Positions 7,845 through 17,100 of a stretch of DNA of 32,201 nt are shown here, one piece after another. The stretch comes from SURF-24 sp964537965 (GTDB taxonomy: Bacteria > Bacteroidota > Ignavibacteria > Ignavibacteriales > SURF-24). The DNA is taken from contig CAZIDB010000016.1 in assembly GCA_964537965.1 (NCBI GenBank), positions 1 to 32,201 on the forward strand, read 5' to 3'. Both the position numbers and the translations under genes were made by a program. Below the pieces are notes generated by a model. The model saw only the letters and a program-made list of their open reading frames with translations. It had not been told where the DNA came from and searched no databases. Position 1 is the stretch's first letter. Each line of letters starts with the position of its first letter.

Positions 7845-8282
7845 TTGATTAGTAACCATAACTCAATAGAAAAAGAATTAAAGGTTAAAAGCACAACAGA
7901 TAACCTTGAACGGATCAGAGAGTTTATAAAGTCTGTCTCTGCTCAGTCCGGTTTTTCTGATGATGTTATTGATAAAATTTCTCTTGCAGTAGATGAAGCC
8001 TGCACAAACATTATTAAACATGCCTATAAAAATTCTCCCAATGGCGATATAGTTATTAATGCAAAGCTTTTCGATAATAAACTTACAGTCTCCATTACTG
8101 ATTTCGGTCTGGATTTTAATCCCGATTCTGTTCCTGTCCCCGATATTAAAAAATATTATCAGCAACATAAAGTTGGCGGATTAGGTATTTACCTTATGAA
8201 AAAATTAATGGATGAAGTAAAGTATAATCCTTCTGTTGATAATAAAAACCAGGTTGTTCTCGTAAAATATCTTTCAAGGTAA
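7845..8282 (+). CDS. RsbW-like anti-sigma factor serine kinase (HATPase)
   Basis: A 145-residue GHKL-type ATPase of the RsbW/SpoIIAB class. The N box is AVDEACTNIIKHAY (Glu51, Asn55), G1 is ITDFGLDFNP (Asp86) and G2 is GGLGIYLMKKLMDEV. There is no histidine-kinase dimerisation domain, as expected for a serine kinase. The start is a TTG at 7845, because no ATG occurs in frame before the conserved part; GAAGAG lies upstream and the spacing to the preceding stop is two bases. In the family this kinase phosphorylates the STAS protein and, when free, binds and silences a sigma factor or other partner. Its partner here is not obvious, since the only sigma factor in the operon is of the ECF type. 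Confidence 0.92.
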   Translation: MISNHNSIEKELKVKSTTDNLERIREFIKSVSAQSGFSDDVIDKISLAVDEACTNIIKHAYKNSPNGDIVINAKLFDNKLTVSITDFGLDFNPDSVPVPDIKKYYQQHKVGGLGIYLMKKLMDEVKYNPSVDNKNQVVLVKYLSR

Positions 8283-8287
8283 ATTGT

Positions 8288-9967
8288 ATGGAAAGTATAG
8301 ATACAATTGCCGCTCAAAGAAACCTTTCTGCTCTTGTCGATTTCGGAAAATATATAAATTCCAGCCTTGATCTTAAAGCAATACTTAACAATTTACTGCT
8401 TACCTGCTTTGGTAAATTTCACACCACCAAAGGTATTGTTGCTTTATTTGATGATGACATTCTTAAAATAAAAATTGCCAAGGGGTTTCCTAAAGAAATA
8501 GAAAATAATTTTCCTTTAATAACAAGTAATGATATTGCCTGTTCAAACAGTTCTTTAATTGAATTTGAAACTGCGAACAACCTTGTCTTTTGTATGCAGG
8601 TAAAATCATCCCACGGTATACTGGGAATGGTTTTTCTTGGTGAAAGAATAAATAAAAAAGAATATTCTTCTGATGATAAGGAATTCTTAAACACAATTAT
8701 AAATGTGGCGGCTACAGCAATTGATAATTCAATTATTGTTGAAAAGCTTAAAAAGATAAACAGAAAACTTGATTCCAAAGTTACAATGCTTTCATCCCTG
8801 TTTGAACTAAGTAAAGAATTCAGCGGTGTGCTTGAAACTCAGAGACTTGTTAAGCTATTAATCTATTCTATTATCGGTCAGCTGATGGTTTCAAATTACT
8901 CTGTAATCGTTTGCGAGTCGGAAGGTTTGAATATTCTTGATTCCAAATTTCCCCAGAAAATTTTACTGTCGATACTTCAGAACAGGAATGTAAGCAAAAT
9001 TGTAAATTCCATTAGAAAAGAAAATTTTGATGATGAGATTAAAGAACTTGCAGTGCTTGGTGTGGAAGTTATAATCCCGATGCAGATTCAACAGGAAACG
9101 AAAGGTTTAATTTTACTTGGCAAACGTATTGGTAATATTCCTTATTCGGATTCCGACATTGAATTTATTTATTCTATCGGTAGCCTTGCTATGATATCAA
9201 TTGAAAATGCAAGACTATTCAAGGAAACTCTCGAAAAGCAGAAAATGGAGAAAGACCTTGAGATTGCAAGGAATATCCAGAAAAATCTTTTCCCGAAATC
9301 AATTCCTAAATTAAAAAGTTTTGAGATTGCCGCAATGAACCTGTCATCAAAACAGGTTGGCGGCGATTATTACGATATCATGAAACTTGATGAAAACAGT
9401 TGTCTTGTTGCAATTGCAGATGTTTCCGGTAAAGGTGTGCCTGCATCATTATTAATGGCGAACCTTCAGGCGTTTCTTAAAATAACCGCCAAGCACGGAA
9501 TGGAATTAAGTGAGGCAACCGGCATTATAAATGACCTTGTTTCGGAAAACACAATGGGGGAAAACTTTATTACTTTCTTCTGGGCCATATTTGATGAAAG
9601 CAAAAAAAGCATTACTTATGTTAACGCAGGCCATAATCCTCCGTACATAATCAGGAACGGGGAAATAAAGAAGTTGTGTAAGGGAGGAATGATACTGGGA
9701 ATTCTGAAAACGGTAAAACCTTATATGTCTGAAACCGTCGAATTGATGAGTGATGATGTAATAGTTTTATTTACGGATGGCGTTACCGAGGCAATGAATA
9801 AAAAGATGGAAGAATTCAGCGAAGAGAAACTTGAAAAAATAGTTACAGGTAATTACTCTAAAAGTCCGGATGAAATAATGAAAGATATTATTACTGAAGT
9901 ACAAAACTATGCAGATGGTACAATTCAGTCAGACGATATAACTCTTATGATTATTAAAGTAAAATAA
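8288..9967 (+). CDS. Soluble SpoIIE-type PP2C phosphatase with two GAF-like domains
   Basis: A 559-residue cytoplasmic protein with no signal peptide or membrane span. Two GAF-like domains occupy about 15-160 and 170-310. They are joined by a short helix (KKINRKLDSKVTMLSSLFEL) and followed by the signalling helix KDLEIARNIQKNLFPK. The PP2C domain (about 335-559) keeps VGGDYYDI (Asp360), IADVSGKGVPASLL, AGHNPPYI, LFTDGVTEAM and SDDITLMII. It should respond to a cytoplasmic small molecule or a partner through its GAF domains and dephosphorylate a STAS protein. It begins six bases after the RsbW-like gene and ends two bases before the next phosphatase gene. It differs from its two operon paralogues mainly in the input part. 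Confidence 0.92.
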   Translation: MESIDTIAAQRNLSALVDFGKYINSSLDLKAILNNLLLTCFGKFHTTKGIVALFDDDILKIKIAKGFPKEIENNFPLITSNDIACSNSSLIEFETANNLVFCMQVKSSHGILGMVFLGERINKKEYSSDDKEFLNTIINVAATAIDNSIIVEKLKKINRKLDSKVTMLSSLFELSKEFSGVLETQRLVKLLIYSIIGQLMVSNYSVIVCESEGLNILDSKFPQKILLSILQNRNVSKIVNSIRKENFDDEIKELAVLGVEVIIPMQIQQETKGLILLGKRIGNIPYSDSDIEFIYSIGSLAMISIENARLFKETLEKQKMEKDLEIARNIQKNLFPKSIPKLKSFEIAAMNLSSKQVGGDYYDIMKLDENSCLVAIADVSGKGVPASLLMANLQAFLKITAKHGMELSEATGIINDLVSENTMGENFITFFWAIFDESKKSITYVNAGHNPPYIIRNGEIKKLCKGGMILGILKTVKPYMSETVELMSDDVIVLFTDGVTEAMNKKMEEFSEEKLEKIVTGNYSKSPDEIMKDIITEVQNYADGTIQSDDITLMIIKVK

Positions 9968-9968
9968 T

Positions 9969-12521
9969 ATGAAAACAATTAAGCTGTTCCTTATTAAACA
10001 TCGGTTTGGATTAACAATTCTATCTGCAGTTGTTACTGGAATAATTGCATTAATCAACTTCTATTTTATCCTTGTTTTGAATCCTGTTTCTAATGATGAG
10101 TGTATCTGGGAACCATCAAAAGGATATAATCATACAATCATTTTAACGTTCCGTAATGTAAAGGTTAATGGTGTAACCTGGAATGCAGGAATAAGAGACG
10201 GTGATATATTACTGGAAATTGATGATGTAAAATTAAGAAACGCAAATGAAGCTCAGATTACTCTTAATAAAAGAGTTACCGGAGATTATGCTAAATACGT
10301 CTACGAAAGAAATGGTAAAAAATACGAGGGACTTGTTTATATTAAGAAACTTATAGGCTTTGGTAACCTGGGGATTGCACTGCTGGGATTCATTTGGCTC
10401 GTGGTTGGATTTGTGGTAGTTATGGGTAAGATTGATGGCAAAGTTCAAAGATTATTCTATAGAATAGGAATCGCATTTGTTTTATTTATGTCTATACTGT
10501 TTATTTCTGATGCCTTCGGCACAAACCCATTAATAAAATATCTGGGTTTTGTCCTAACCTTTGATGTTATATGGTCTACAGGTGCATTTGCCTTGCCGTT
10601 TATGCTTGTGTATTTCTTCCTGCTGTTTCCAAAACCATTTAAGATAATTGAAAAGAAATGGCTTGTAAAAACTTTGGTTATTTCTTCAATTGCCGTGTTC
10701 CTGGTTTCTTATATCTATAGATGGTTTGTTGTTTATATACCCGATAACCCGGTTATGTATCAGTGGGTGGTTAGAGCTGCTAACATTGGGATTGGTTTAG
10801 GTTTACTAATAGGATTTATATTACTCTTTATCAATTACAGAAGAATAAAAACAAAGGAAGAAAGAAAACCTTACTTCATAATTCTTATTGCTTACACTCT
10901 TGGTTTACTTTCTGTAGTTTATGTGAATACTCTGGCAAATGTTATTGCCGATACGATATTCAATAACCCCGAATATTATATGCCCATCATCTTGGTTGCT
11001 TTAATACCGGTATCATTTGCTTATTCTATATTTAAATATCAGTTAATGGATTTAAGCATTGTTGTAAAGAATACTATAATTTATGGTGTGGCTACTGCAT
11101 CTATTGCAATAATCTATTTATTGTTTTCTTATGTGCTTGGTCAAAGTATCGGGCTTGCCATAGGTACCCAATACCGCAGCGCTATTGCGGCAATTGCGTT
11201 TGTAATTTTTGCTTTCATTTTTCAATCGACAAAAGATAAATTCCAGAGATGGCTTACGCGGAAGTTTTATCCCGAACAGTTTACTTACCAGGAAGTGGTT
11301 TTAAAGTTCAGTAATGAAGTTGTTACTATTGTTGGCAAAGATAATATCCTGGATAATATGACGGAAACATTCGTTTCATCATTAAAGATAAAACGCTTTG
11401 GTATTTTATTGCAGGAAAACAATTCGGCTGTTTATCTGTTAAAACGGGAATTTGGTATAACCACAACTAACATAAGAATAAATGATGATAACAAGCTTTT
11501 ACATAACTATGTTATGGACCGGATTAAAATAAATCAGCAACCTTTCATCGATCAGCAGAAATTTACGGAGATATTCCCGGAAGAAAGTGAATTACTCTTA
11601 TCAGAAGAAATTTTTACGATTGTTCCGATGATAATAAAATCCAAAATTATCGGACTTCTTTTATTCGGAGTAAAATATTCGGGTTCAGAGTTTGCCGGTA
11701 AAGATATAGAATTACTTTGTGCTGCTGCTAACCAGGCAGGTGTTGCTCTAGAGAATGCGCGCTTGTATGAATCGGAAGTAAAGAAGCTTACCATAGAAAG
11801 AGACCTTGAGAACGCAAGAAAAATTCAGGAGAGCCTGCTTCCGAAAGAACTGCCCAAATTGGAAGGGTTAGAGATTTGTGGTAAAATGATTCCTGCCATG
11901 CAGGTTGGTGGTGATTATTTTGACCTGATCCAGATTTCTCCGACAAAGCTTTTTGTAATTGTAGGAGATGTTTCAGGCAAAGGTTTGTCCGCTTCTATTT
12001 ATATGTCTAAACTCCAGACTATGGTTCAGCTTTATTGTGTTGAAGGAAGTTCACCCAAGGATATTCTTGTACAAATAAACAAAAAAATATATGAGAATAT
12101 CGAGCGGAACTGGTTTATAACTGTAAACCTTGCCTTAATTGATACGGCAACCAAATCCATTAAATTCTGCAGGGCGGGTCATGCTCCGTTATTAATTGTA
12201 AACAATACTATAAACATTCTTCAGTCAAAAGGAATTGGTTTAGGGCTGGAAGAAGGAAAAATATTTGAAGAATCACTTGAAGAAACTGAAATTCAATTTA
12301 AACATAATGAAGTATTTGTGTTCTTTTCTGACGGCATAAGTGAAGCAATGAACGAGAAAAATGATTTGTATGGAATTGAAGGATTAGCCGAGGTAATAAA
12401 GAATAATAGTTCCAAACCGGTAAAAGAAATTATGTCTGAAGTGATGAGATCAATTGAAACCTTCCGTGGAAACTATGAACAGAACGATGATATAACCATT
12501 GTGTTGGTTAAGCCGGTATAA
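9969..12521 (+). CDS. PDZ-like/multi-span/GAF SpoIIE-type PP2C phosphatase
   Basis: This 850-residue membrane phosphatase is the third in the operon. After a first span (about 13-36) comes an extracytoplasmic PDZ-like segment at about 55-120, recognisable by VNGVTWNAGIRDGDILLEID. About eight to nine further spans fill 125-420. Their end carries SIFKYQLMDLSIVVKNTIIY, like the YRLMDIDLVIRRTLVY-type motif found in many multi-span signalling proteins. A GAF-like domain follows at about 440-600, then a linker with ERDLENARKIQESLLPKELP and the PP2C domain (about 625-850). The active-site motifs VGGDYFDL (Asp649), VGDVSGKGLSASI, AGHAPLLI, FFSDGISEAM and NDDITIVLV are intact. The PDZ-like part suggests recognition of a periplasmic peptide or protein end; the ligand is unknown. 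It is the last gene of the operon, and no strong terminator is visible after it. Confidence 0.92.
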   Translation: MKTIKLFLIKHRFGLTILSAVVTGIIALINFYFILVLNPVSNDECIWEPSKGYNHTIILTFRNVKVNGVTWNAGIRDGDILLEIDDVKLRNANEAQITLNKRVTGDYAKYVYERNGKKYEGLVYIKKLIGFGNLGIALLGFIWLVVGFVVVMGKIDGKVQRLFYRIGIAFVLFMSILFISDAFGTNPLIKYLGFVLTFDVIWSTGAFALPFMLVYFFLLFPKPFKIIEKKWLVKTLVISSIAVFLVSYIYRWFVVYIPDNPVMYQWVVRAANIGIGLGLLIGFILLFINYRRIKTKEERKPYFIILIAYTLGLLSVVYVNTLANVIADTIFNNPEYYMPIILVALIPVSFAYSIFKYQLMDLSIVVKNTIIYGVATASIAIIYLLFSYVLGQSIGLAIGTQYRSAIAAIAFVIFAFIFQSTKDKFQRWLTRKFYPEQFTYQEVVLKFSNEVVTIVGKDNILDNMTETFVSSLKIKRFGILLQENNSAVYLLKREFGITTTNIRINDDNKLLHNYVMDRIKINQQPFIDQQKFTEIFPEESELLLSEEIFTIVPMIIKSKIIGLLLFGVKYSGSEFAGKDIELLCAAANQAGVALENARLYESEVKKLTIERDLENARKIQESLLPKELPKLEGLEICGKMIPAMQVGGDYFDLIQISPTKLFVIVGDVSGKGLSASIYMSKLQTMVQLYCVEGSSPKDILVQINKKIYENIERNWFITVNLALIDTATKSIKFCRAGHAPLLIVNNTINILQSKGIGLGLEEGKIFEESLEETEIQFKHNEVFVFFSDGISEAMNEKNDLYGIEGLAEVIKNNSSKPVKEIMSEVMRSIETFRGNYEQNDDITIVLVKPV

Positions 12522-12728
12522 GCAACCACCTGTTTATTATTTCCATATTATTATTGAGATTGTCAACAACTCAAAATCTTCTCTTTATAATATAGATAGA
12601 TTATCTGACATCATTAAAACCCGCGTTGAACAAGGTATTTCATTTCCGCATCACAATAAATTCAATTTGTTTTATCAGGTTCCTAAAATTTGAATGCGAA
12701 TTTTAAATTGATTCAACGGAACATTCGA

Positions 12729-12757
12729 TTGACATTTCAATATATAATAATTAATAT
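12729..12757 (+). promoter_or_regulatory. Candidate promoter of the envelope operon
   Basis: TTGACA (12729-12734) is followed, after exactly 17 bases, by TAATAT (12752-12757). TAATATTG also matches seven of the eight bases of the Bacteroidota -7 box TAnnTTTG. If real, it gives the PorV/PorQ-like gene at 13030 a leader of roughly 265 bases. Confidence 0.45.
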
Positions 12758-12821
12758 TGCAACCGAAAAAGGGAAATAAAGTACCGCATCTTAAATGTTT
12801 TCTTGGAGGAGAGCTTAAAGA

Positions 12822-12905
12822 ATGTTGTTTCATCTTATTATTGTTTTTTCCTTTCGCAGACTTTGTGCTGGCTGGATTGAACTATTGACAATTCATTTAA
12901 CATAG
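12822..12905 (+). CDS. Possible 27-residue leader peptide
   Basis: An ATG at 12822 follows GGAGGAG (12805-12811) with a 10-base spacer, one of the strongest Shine-Dalgarno sequences in the window. The frame runs 27 codons to TAG at 12903-12905 and starts MLFHLIIVFSFRRLCAGW. The N-terminal half is hydrophobic. It lies between the candidate promoter and the first gene of the envelope operon. No homologue is recognised. It could be a real small protein, a translated leader or chance. Confidence 0.35.
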   Translation: MLFHLIIVFSFRRLCAGWIELLTIHLT

Positions 12906-12921
12906 GTCCTGTTGTGTCATC

Positions 12922-12952
12922 AAATCATTTATCATCTTATAAAAATCATTTA
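12922..12952 (+). repeat. Direct repeat AAATCATTTA spaced 21 bases
   Basis: AAATCATTTA occurs at 12922-12931 and exactly again at 12943-12952. The start-to-start distance of 21 bases is two helical turns. It lies in the leader about 80 bases before the gene at 13030. It could be a regulator-binding site, but AT richness makes chance likely too. Confidence 0.35.
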
Positions 12953-13011
12953 AGCTCGTATTTAGTTTTTTCCTCAGGTGATTTTTTACCCGAAGTTTTT
13001 TGCATCTCAAC

Positions 13012-13018
13012 AAAGGAG
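13012..13018 (+). promoter_or_regulatory. Ribosome-binding site that fixes the start of the PorV/PorQ-like gene
   Basis: AAAGGAG lies 11 bases before the ATG at 13030 and supports that start over the in-frame TTG at 13000, which would put this site inside the gene. Confidence 0.75.
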
Positions 13019-13029
13019 TATCGCGTATT

Positions 13030-14088
13030 ATGAAAATTAAAACTACTATGTTTATCTCAAAGCGATTTCTGCCCGTAATACTGCTTTCTGTTCTTACACA
13101 ATTTATTTTTATCTCCACCGTAAGTCCACAGGTAAAACTGGCGCAAACAGGATTTGGATTCTTAAGTGTAAGTACGGATGCCAGGGCAACAGGTATGGGT
13201 GAGGCAGTTACTACAGTCGGCGGAACAGCAACTTCTATGTTTTATAACGCTGCAGGAATTGCAGATATGACTTCACTTGTCCAGGCGGGTGTAAGCCAAA
13301 TGACATGGATAGCAGATATAAAATATTTTTCCGGTGCTGTTGCATTCGCTCCGTTCCAGGGAGAATACGGTGTTATCGGTTTGGATTTTACAAGAGTCAA
13401 TTATGGTGAATTCAAATTTACAAGTGTTGCTAATAACGAGCAGGGATTTGTTGATCTTAATGGATATCCCGAACCGTATTCATATGCTTTAAAACTTGTT
13501 TACGGTAAAAAGCTTTCACAGGAATTCTCAGTTGGTGGCAGAATAAAGTATGCATATCAGAATCTTGGAAACAGCCTTGTTCCTGTTTATAATCAGGTTA
13601 TAAGAGATTCTGTATTAACAACAGATACAACATATCAGGTAAAAGAATATTCTCTGGATGTTCTTGCGTTTGACTTTGGTACAATCTATAAAACAGGTTA
13701 TAAAAGCTTAGCATTTGGAATGTCGATCAGCAACTTCTCAAGGGAAATTGCCTACGAACGTGAAAATTTTCAGCTGCCGCTTACATTCAGATTCGGTGTA
13801 TCAATGAACCTGATTGATTTTGTGCCAAGTATGGCAGACCATAGCGCTTTCATTTTATCTATTGATGCCGTACATCCCCGCTCTTATTCTGAGTATCTGA
13901 ATATCGGTGGTGAATATGTTTTTATGAACATGCTTGCTCTAAGAGTCGGTTATGTTACTAAACAGGATGATTATGGACTGACGTTCGGACTTGGCATCAA
14001 TAAATTCGGTTTCGCATTTGATTATTCATATATATCACACGAGATTTTAAATAATGTCCAAAGGTTCTCAGTAAGTTTTGCCCTATAA
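13030..14088 (+). CDS. PorV/PorQ-family outer-membrane protein
   Basis: A 352-residue predicted outer-membrane beta-barrel. The N-terminus has a signal peptide (about 1-36, ending near STVSPQ). It is followed by the family hallmark AQTGFGFLSVSTDARATGMG and then SMFYNAAGIADM, which match the conserved opening of PorV/PorQ-type proteins. The protein ends in the aromatic-rich strand FSVSFAL. PorV acts in type IX secretion as a shuttle or attachment component for cargo with C-terminal sorting domains, while other members are FadL-like channels; which role applies here is not shown. It is the first gene of an envelope operon, 38 bases ahead of the TonB-dependent receptor. The start at 13030 is chosen for its AAAGGAG site. 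Confidence 0.85.
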   Translation: MKIKTTMFISKRFLPVILLSVLTQFIFISTVSPQVKLAQTGFGFLSVSTDARATGMGEAVTTVGGTATSMFYNAAGIADMTSLVQAGVSQMTWIADIKYFSGAVAFAPFQGEYGVIGLDFTRVNYGEFKFTSVANNEQGFVDLNGYPEPYSYALKLVYGKKLSQEFSVGGRIKYAYQNLGNSLVPVYNQVIRDSVLTTDTTYQVKEYSLDVLAFDFGTIYKTGYKSLAFGMSISNFSREIAYERENFQLPLTFRFGVSMNLIDFVPSMADHSAFILSIDAVHPRSYSEYLNIGGEYVFMNMLALRVGYVTKQDDYGLTFGLGINKFGFAFDYSYISHEILNNVQRFSVSFAL

Positions 14089-14126
14089 TGTTTTCTGAGT
14101 GCCATATATATTAGAGGAGATTAAAA

Positions 14127-17100
14127 ATGAAATTTTTGTACACCTTGCTTATAACTTTAGTTTTAGGCTTCTCCATTTCCCTTCTTGCCGGAACCACAGG
14201 AAAGATTGCAGGTAAAGTAACTGATGCGGAAACCGGGCAACCTCTTGTTGGTGTTAATATTATTGTAGAAGGAACTTCATTGGGAGCAGCTACAAATATT
14301 GATGGTTCATATGCAATACTTAATGTTCCTCCGGGTACGTATAATGTAAGATTCAGTATGGTTAGTTATGAAAGGATTATAGTCCGGGGTGTTGTTGTTG
14401 AAATTGATTTAACAAGTACTGTTAATGCTGAGTTGAATTCAGCAACCTTAACTGTTGATGAAGTTGTTATATCTGCACGTCAACCTGTAGTTGTTAAGGA
14501 CGTTGCAAATAGTGTAACAAATATTAAAACGGAAAACATTCAGACACTTCCGGTTCAGACAGTTTCGGAAGTTTTAAATTTACAGGCTGGTATCCAACAA
14601 GGCAGTACCGGAATACTTGTCCGCGGTGGCGGTGCAAACCAAACAGTGTATATGGTAGATGGAATGAACCTTAATGATGAACGTTCTAACATTCCTTACT
14701 CGGCAGTAAGTTTAGCATCTGCTAAAAATATCCAGGTTCAAACCGGTGGTTTTAACGCTGAATACGGAAACGTTAGATCCGGTATTGTAAATATTGTAAC
14801 AAAAGACGGTGAAAGAGACAGGTACACTGCAACAATAAACGTTTCTATTGCACCACCTCAGAAAAAGCATTTTGGTATTTCACTGTACGATCCTAATTCA
14901 TATTACAACCGCCCCTATACAGATCCTGCCGTTTGCTGGACTGGAACAGATAACGGAGCATGGGATGAATATACACAGGAAAGTTATCCCGAATTCCAGG
15001 GATGGAATGAAATTGCATTAAAGACTCTTCAGGATAGTGATCCGAAAAATGATTTAACTCCTCTTGGTGCAAAAACATTATGGGAATGGCAGCGCAGGCG
15101 TGCAGGAGATATTAAAAAACCGGATTATACAATTGATGCTGGTTTTGGTGGCCCGGTTCCTTTTATTAGTCGTATGCTCGGCGATCTTCGCTTTTATTTT
15201 ACCTACTTTGCGGAACGTGATATGTTTATCTATCCGCTATCCCGTGATGCTTATACAAATAACCACGCGGAATTGAAATTCAATGCGAATATTACTCCTG
15301 ATATTAAACTTGTAGTTAAGGGAATTTATGGTGAGGACCATTCAGTTTGTACAGATCAATGGACAACTACACCAACTGGCTCTCTGTTAAAAAGTCAGTC
15401 TGAAGTTGCCGATCTTTTATCTGCCTCCGATGGAATGAATATTTTATATATGCCGGATTATTTCAGTCCAAGTTCTGTCTACCGTAATGTAATTGGTGTA
15501 TCATTAACTCACGTTTTAAGTCCAACAACTTTTTATGATTTCACTTTCCAGAGAAATGAAAACATTTATAAAACCTATCAGGCAGAATTGCGTGATACAT
15601 CAAAAATATATCAACCTGTTCCCGGATATTTTGTTGATGAAGCTCCCTGGGGATACTGGGGATACAGTACCGGCGCTATTGACGGTGTAACAAGTATGGG
15701 TGGTTGGATGAATCTTGGCCGCGATAAAAGCGTGAATACAACAACATCATTAACTTTCAACCTTACAACCCAGATAGACAAATATAACCAGGTTAAAACA
15801 GGAGCACAGTTTTATTATAATGACATGAATATTAACTCCGGCACTTACAGCCCGTCAATGTCTACCTGGACAAGAGATTTACGGTATCATATTTTTCCAT
15901 ACAGACTTGGTGTATACGCACAGGATAAGTTGGAATTTCAGGGATTCATTGCAAATATCGGTGCAAGACTGGATTATTCTGACCCTAATACTAATGCAAT
16001 CGATATTGATCCTTATGATAATCTTTTTAGTGCCGGTGCCGGAAAACAGATTTCTCAGAATGCAAATAAATCCGATTCTGAATCACAACTTTATATTAGT
16101 CCGCGTGTTGGAATTTCACATCCGATAACCGAAAATTCAAAATTATATTTCAACTACGGGCACTTTGTTTCAGAAGCTTCCTCATCATACAGATTCCGTC
16201 TTCAGCAGGAATCAAATGGTCAGGTTGATTATATAGGTAATCCTAATCTTGCTTATGAAAAGACTATTGCTTACGAACTTGGTTATGAACAGAATATTTA
16301 CAACCAGGTACTTCTTCATCTTGCGGCATATTATAAAGATGTAACTCATCAGCCGGGCTGGGTGCTTTATCAGAGTATAAATACATCTGTAAATTATTAC
16401 CAGGCTTCAAACAATAATTATGCTGACATACGCGGATTTGAAGTTACATTATCAAAAGTTGCCGGAGGATGGTTCAGAGGATTCATTAATTATACATATA
16501 ATGTAGTTACATCCGGTTACTTTGATATTACAGAATACTATCAGGACATTAACAAACAGCGTGAATATTTGTTACTTAATGAACAACAATCCAAACCGGT
16601 ACCGCAACCTTATGCAAGAGCAAATTTTGAATTTGAAACCCCGGATGATTTCGGACCGGAATTCTTAGGTATTAAGCCACTTTCGGGTTGGAGCTTAAGC
16701 ATTATTGCCAACTGGAGAGCAGGAGCTCATGCAACTTATAATCCTAATAATATACCTGGTGTTTCAAACAATGTTCAGTGGGTAGATTACTGGGGTGCAG
16801 ATCTTAGGTTAGCAAAAGATTTCAGAGGATTTGGCGATTTGCTGAAGAACTTCAGTTTTCAGATATATATGGATATCACCAATGTATTCAACTTTAAATT
16901 TCTTAACTATGCAGGCTTCGTAGATTCATACGACTACCAGGATTACCTTTCATCACTTTGTTTCGATTGGGAAACAGGCTATCAGAAAGGTGAAGATCGT
17001 ATTGGTGACTATCGTCCGGGCGATGTTGCTTATGATCCTCTGGTTCCTAATCCTAATAATGATCCTGAAATTACTGCTGCAAATAATCGCAGAAAGGATA

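Larger units (their letters stand above)
12522..13029. other. 508-base gap between the partner-switching operon and the envelope operon
   Basis: The gap holds a candidate promoter at 12729-12757, a short ORF with a strong ribosome-binding site at 12822-12905 and a direct repeat at 12922-12952, each listed separately. A weak AT-rich inverted repeat (TAAAATT at 12684-12690 with AATTTTA at 12699-12705) lies in the middle and is not convincing as a terminator. The 64-codon open frame over the start of the gap looks non-coding. Confidence 0.6.

Noticed and set aside
12499..12693. 64-codon frame overlapping the end of the third phosphatase
   Set aside because: It overlaps a real gene end, has no ribosome-binding site and its composition resembles translated intergenic DNA.
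12684..12705. AT-rich inverted repeat considered as the terminator of the partner-switching operon
   Set aside because: Seven A/T pairs only, no GC core and no T tract; 160 bases after the last stop codon.
12885..12890. Second TTGACA considered as a promoter nearer the PorV/PorQ-like gene
   Set aside because: No acceptable -10 or -7 element at a proper distance downstream.
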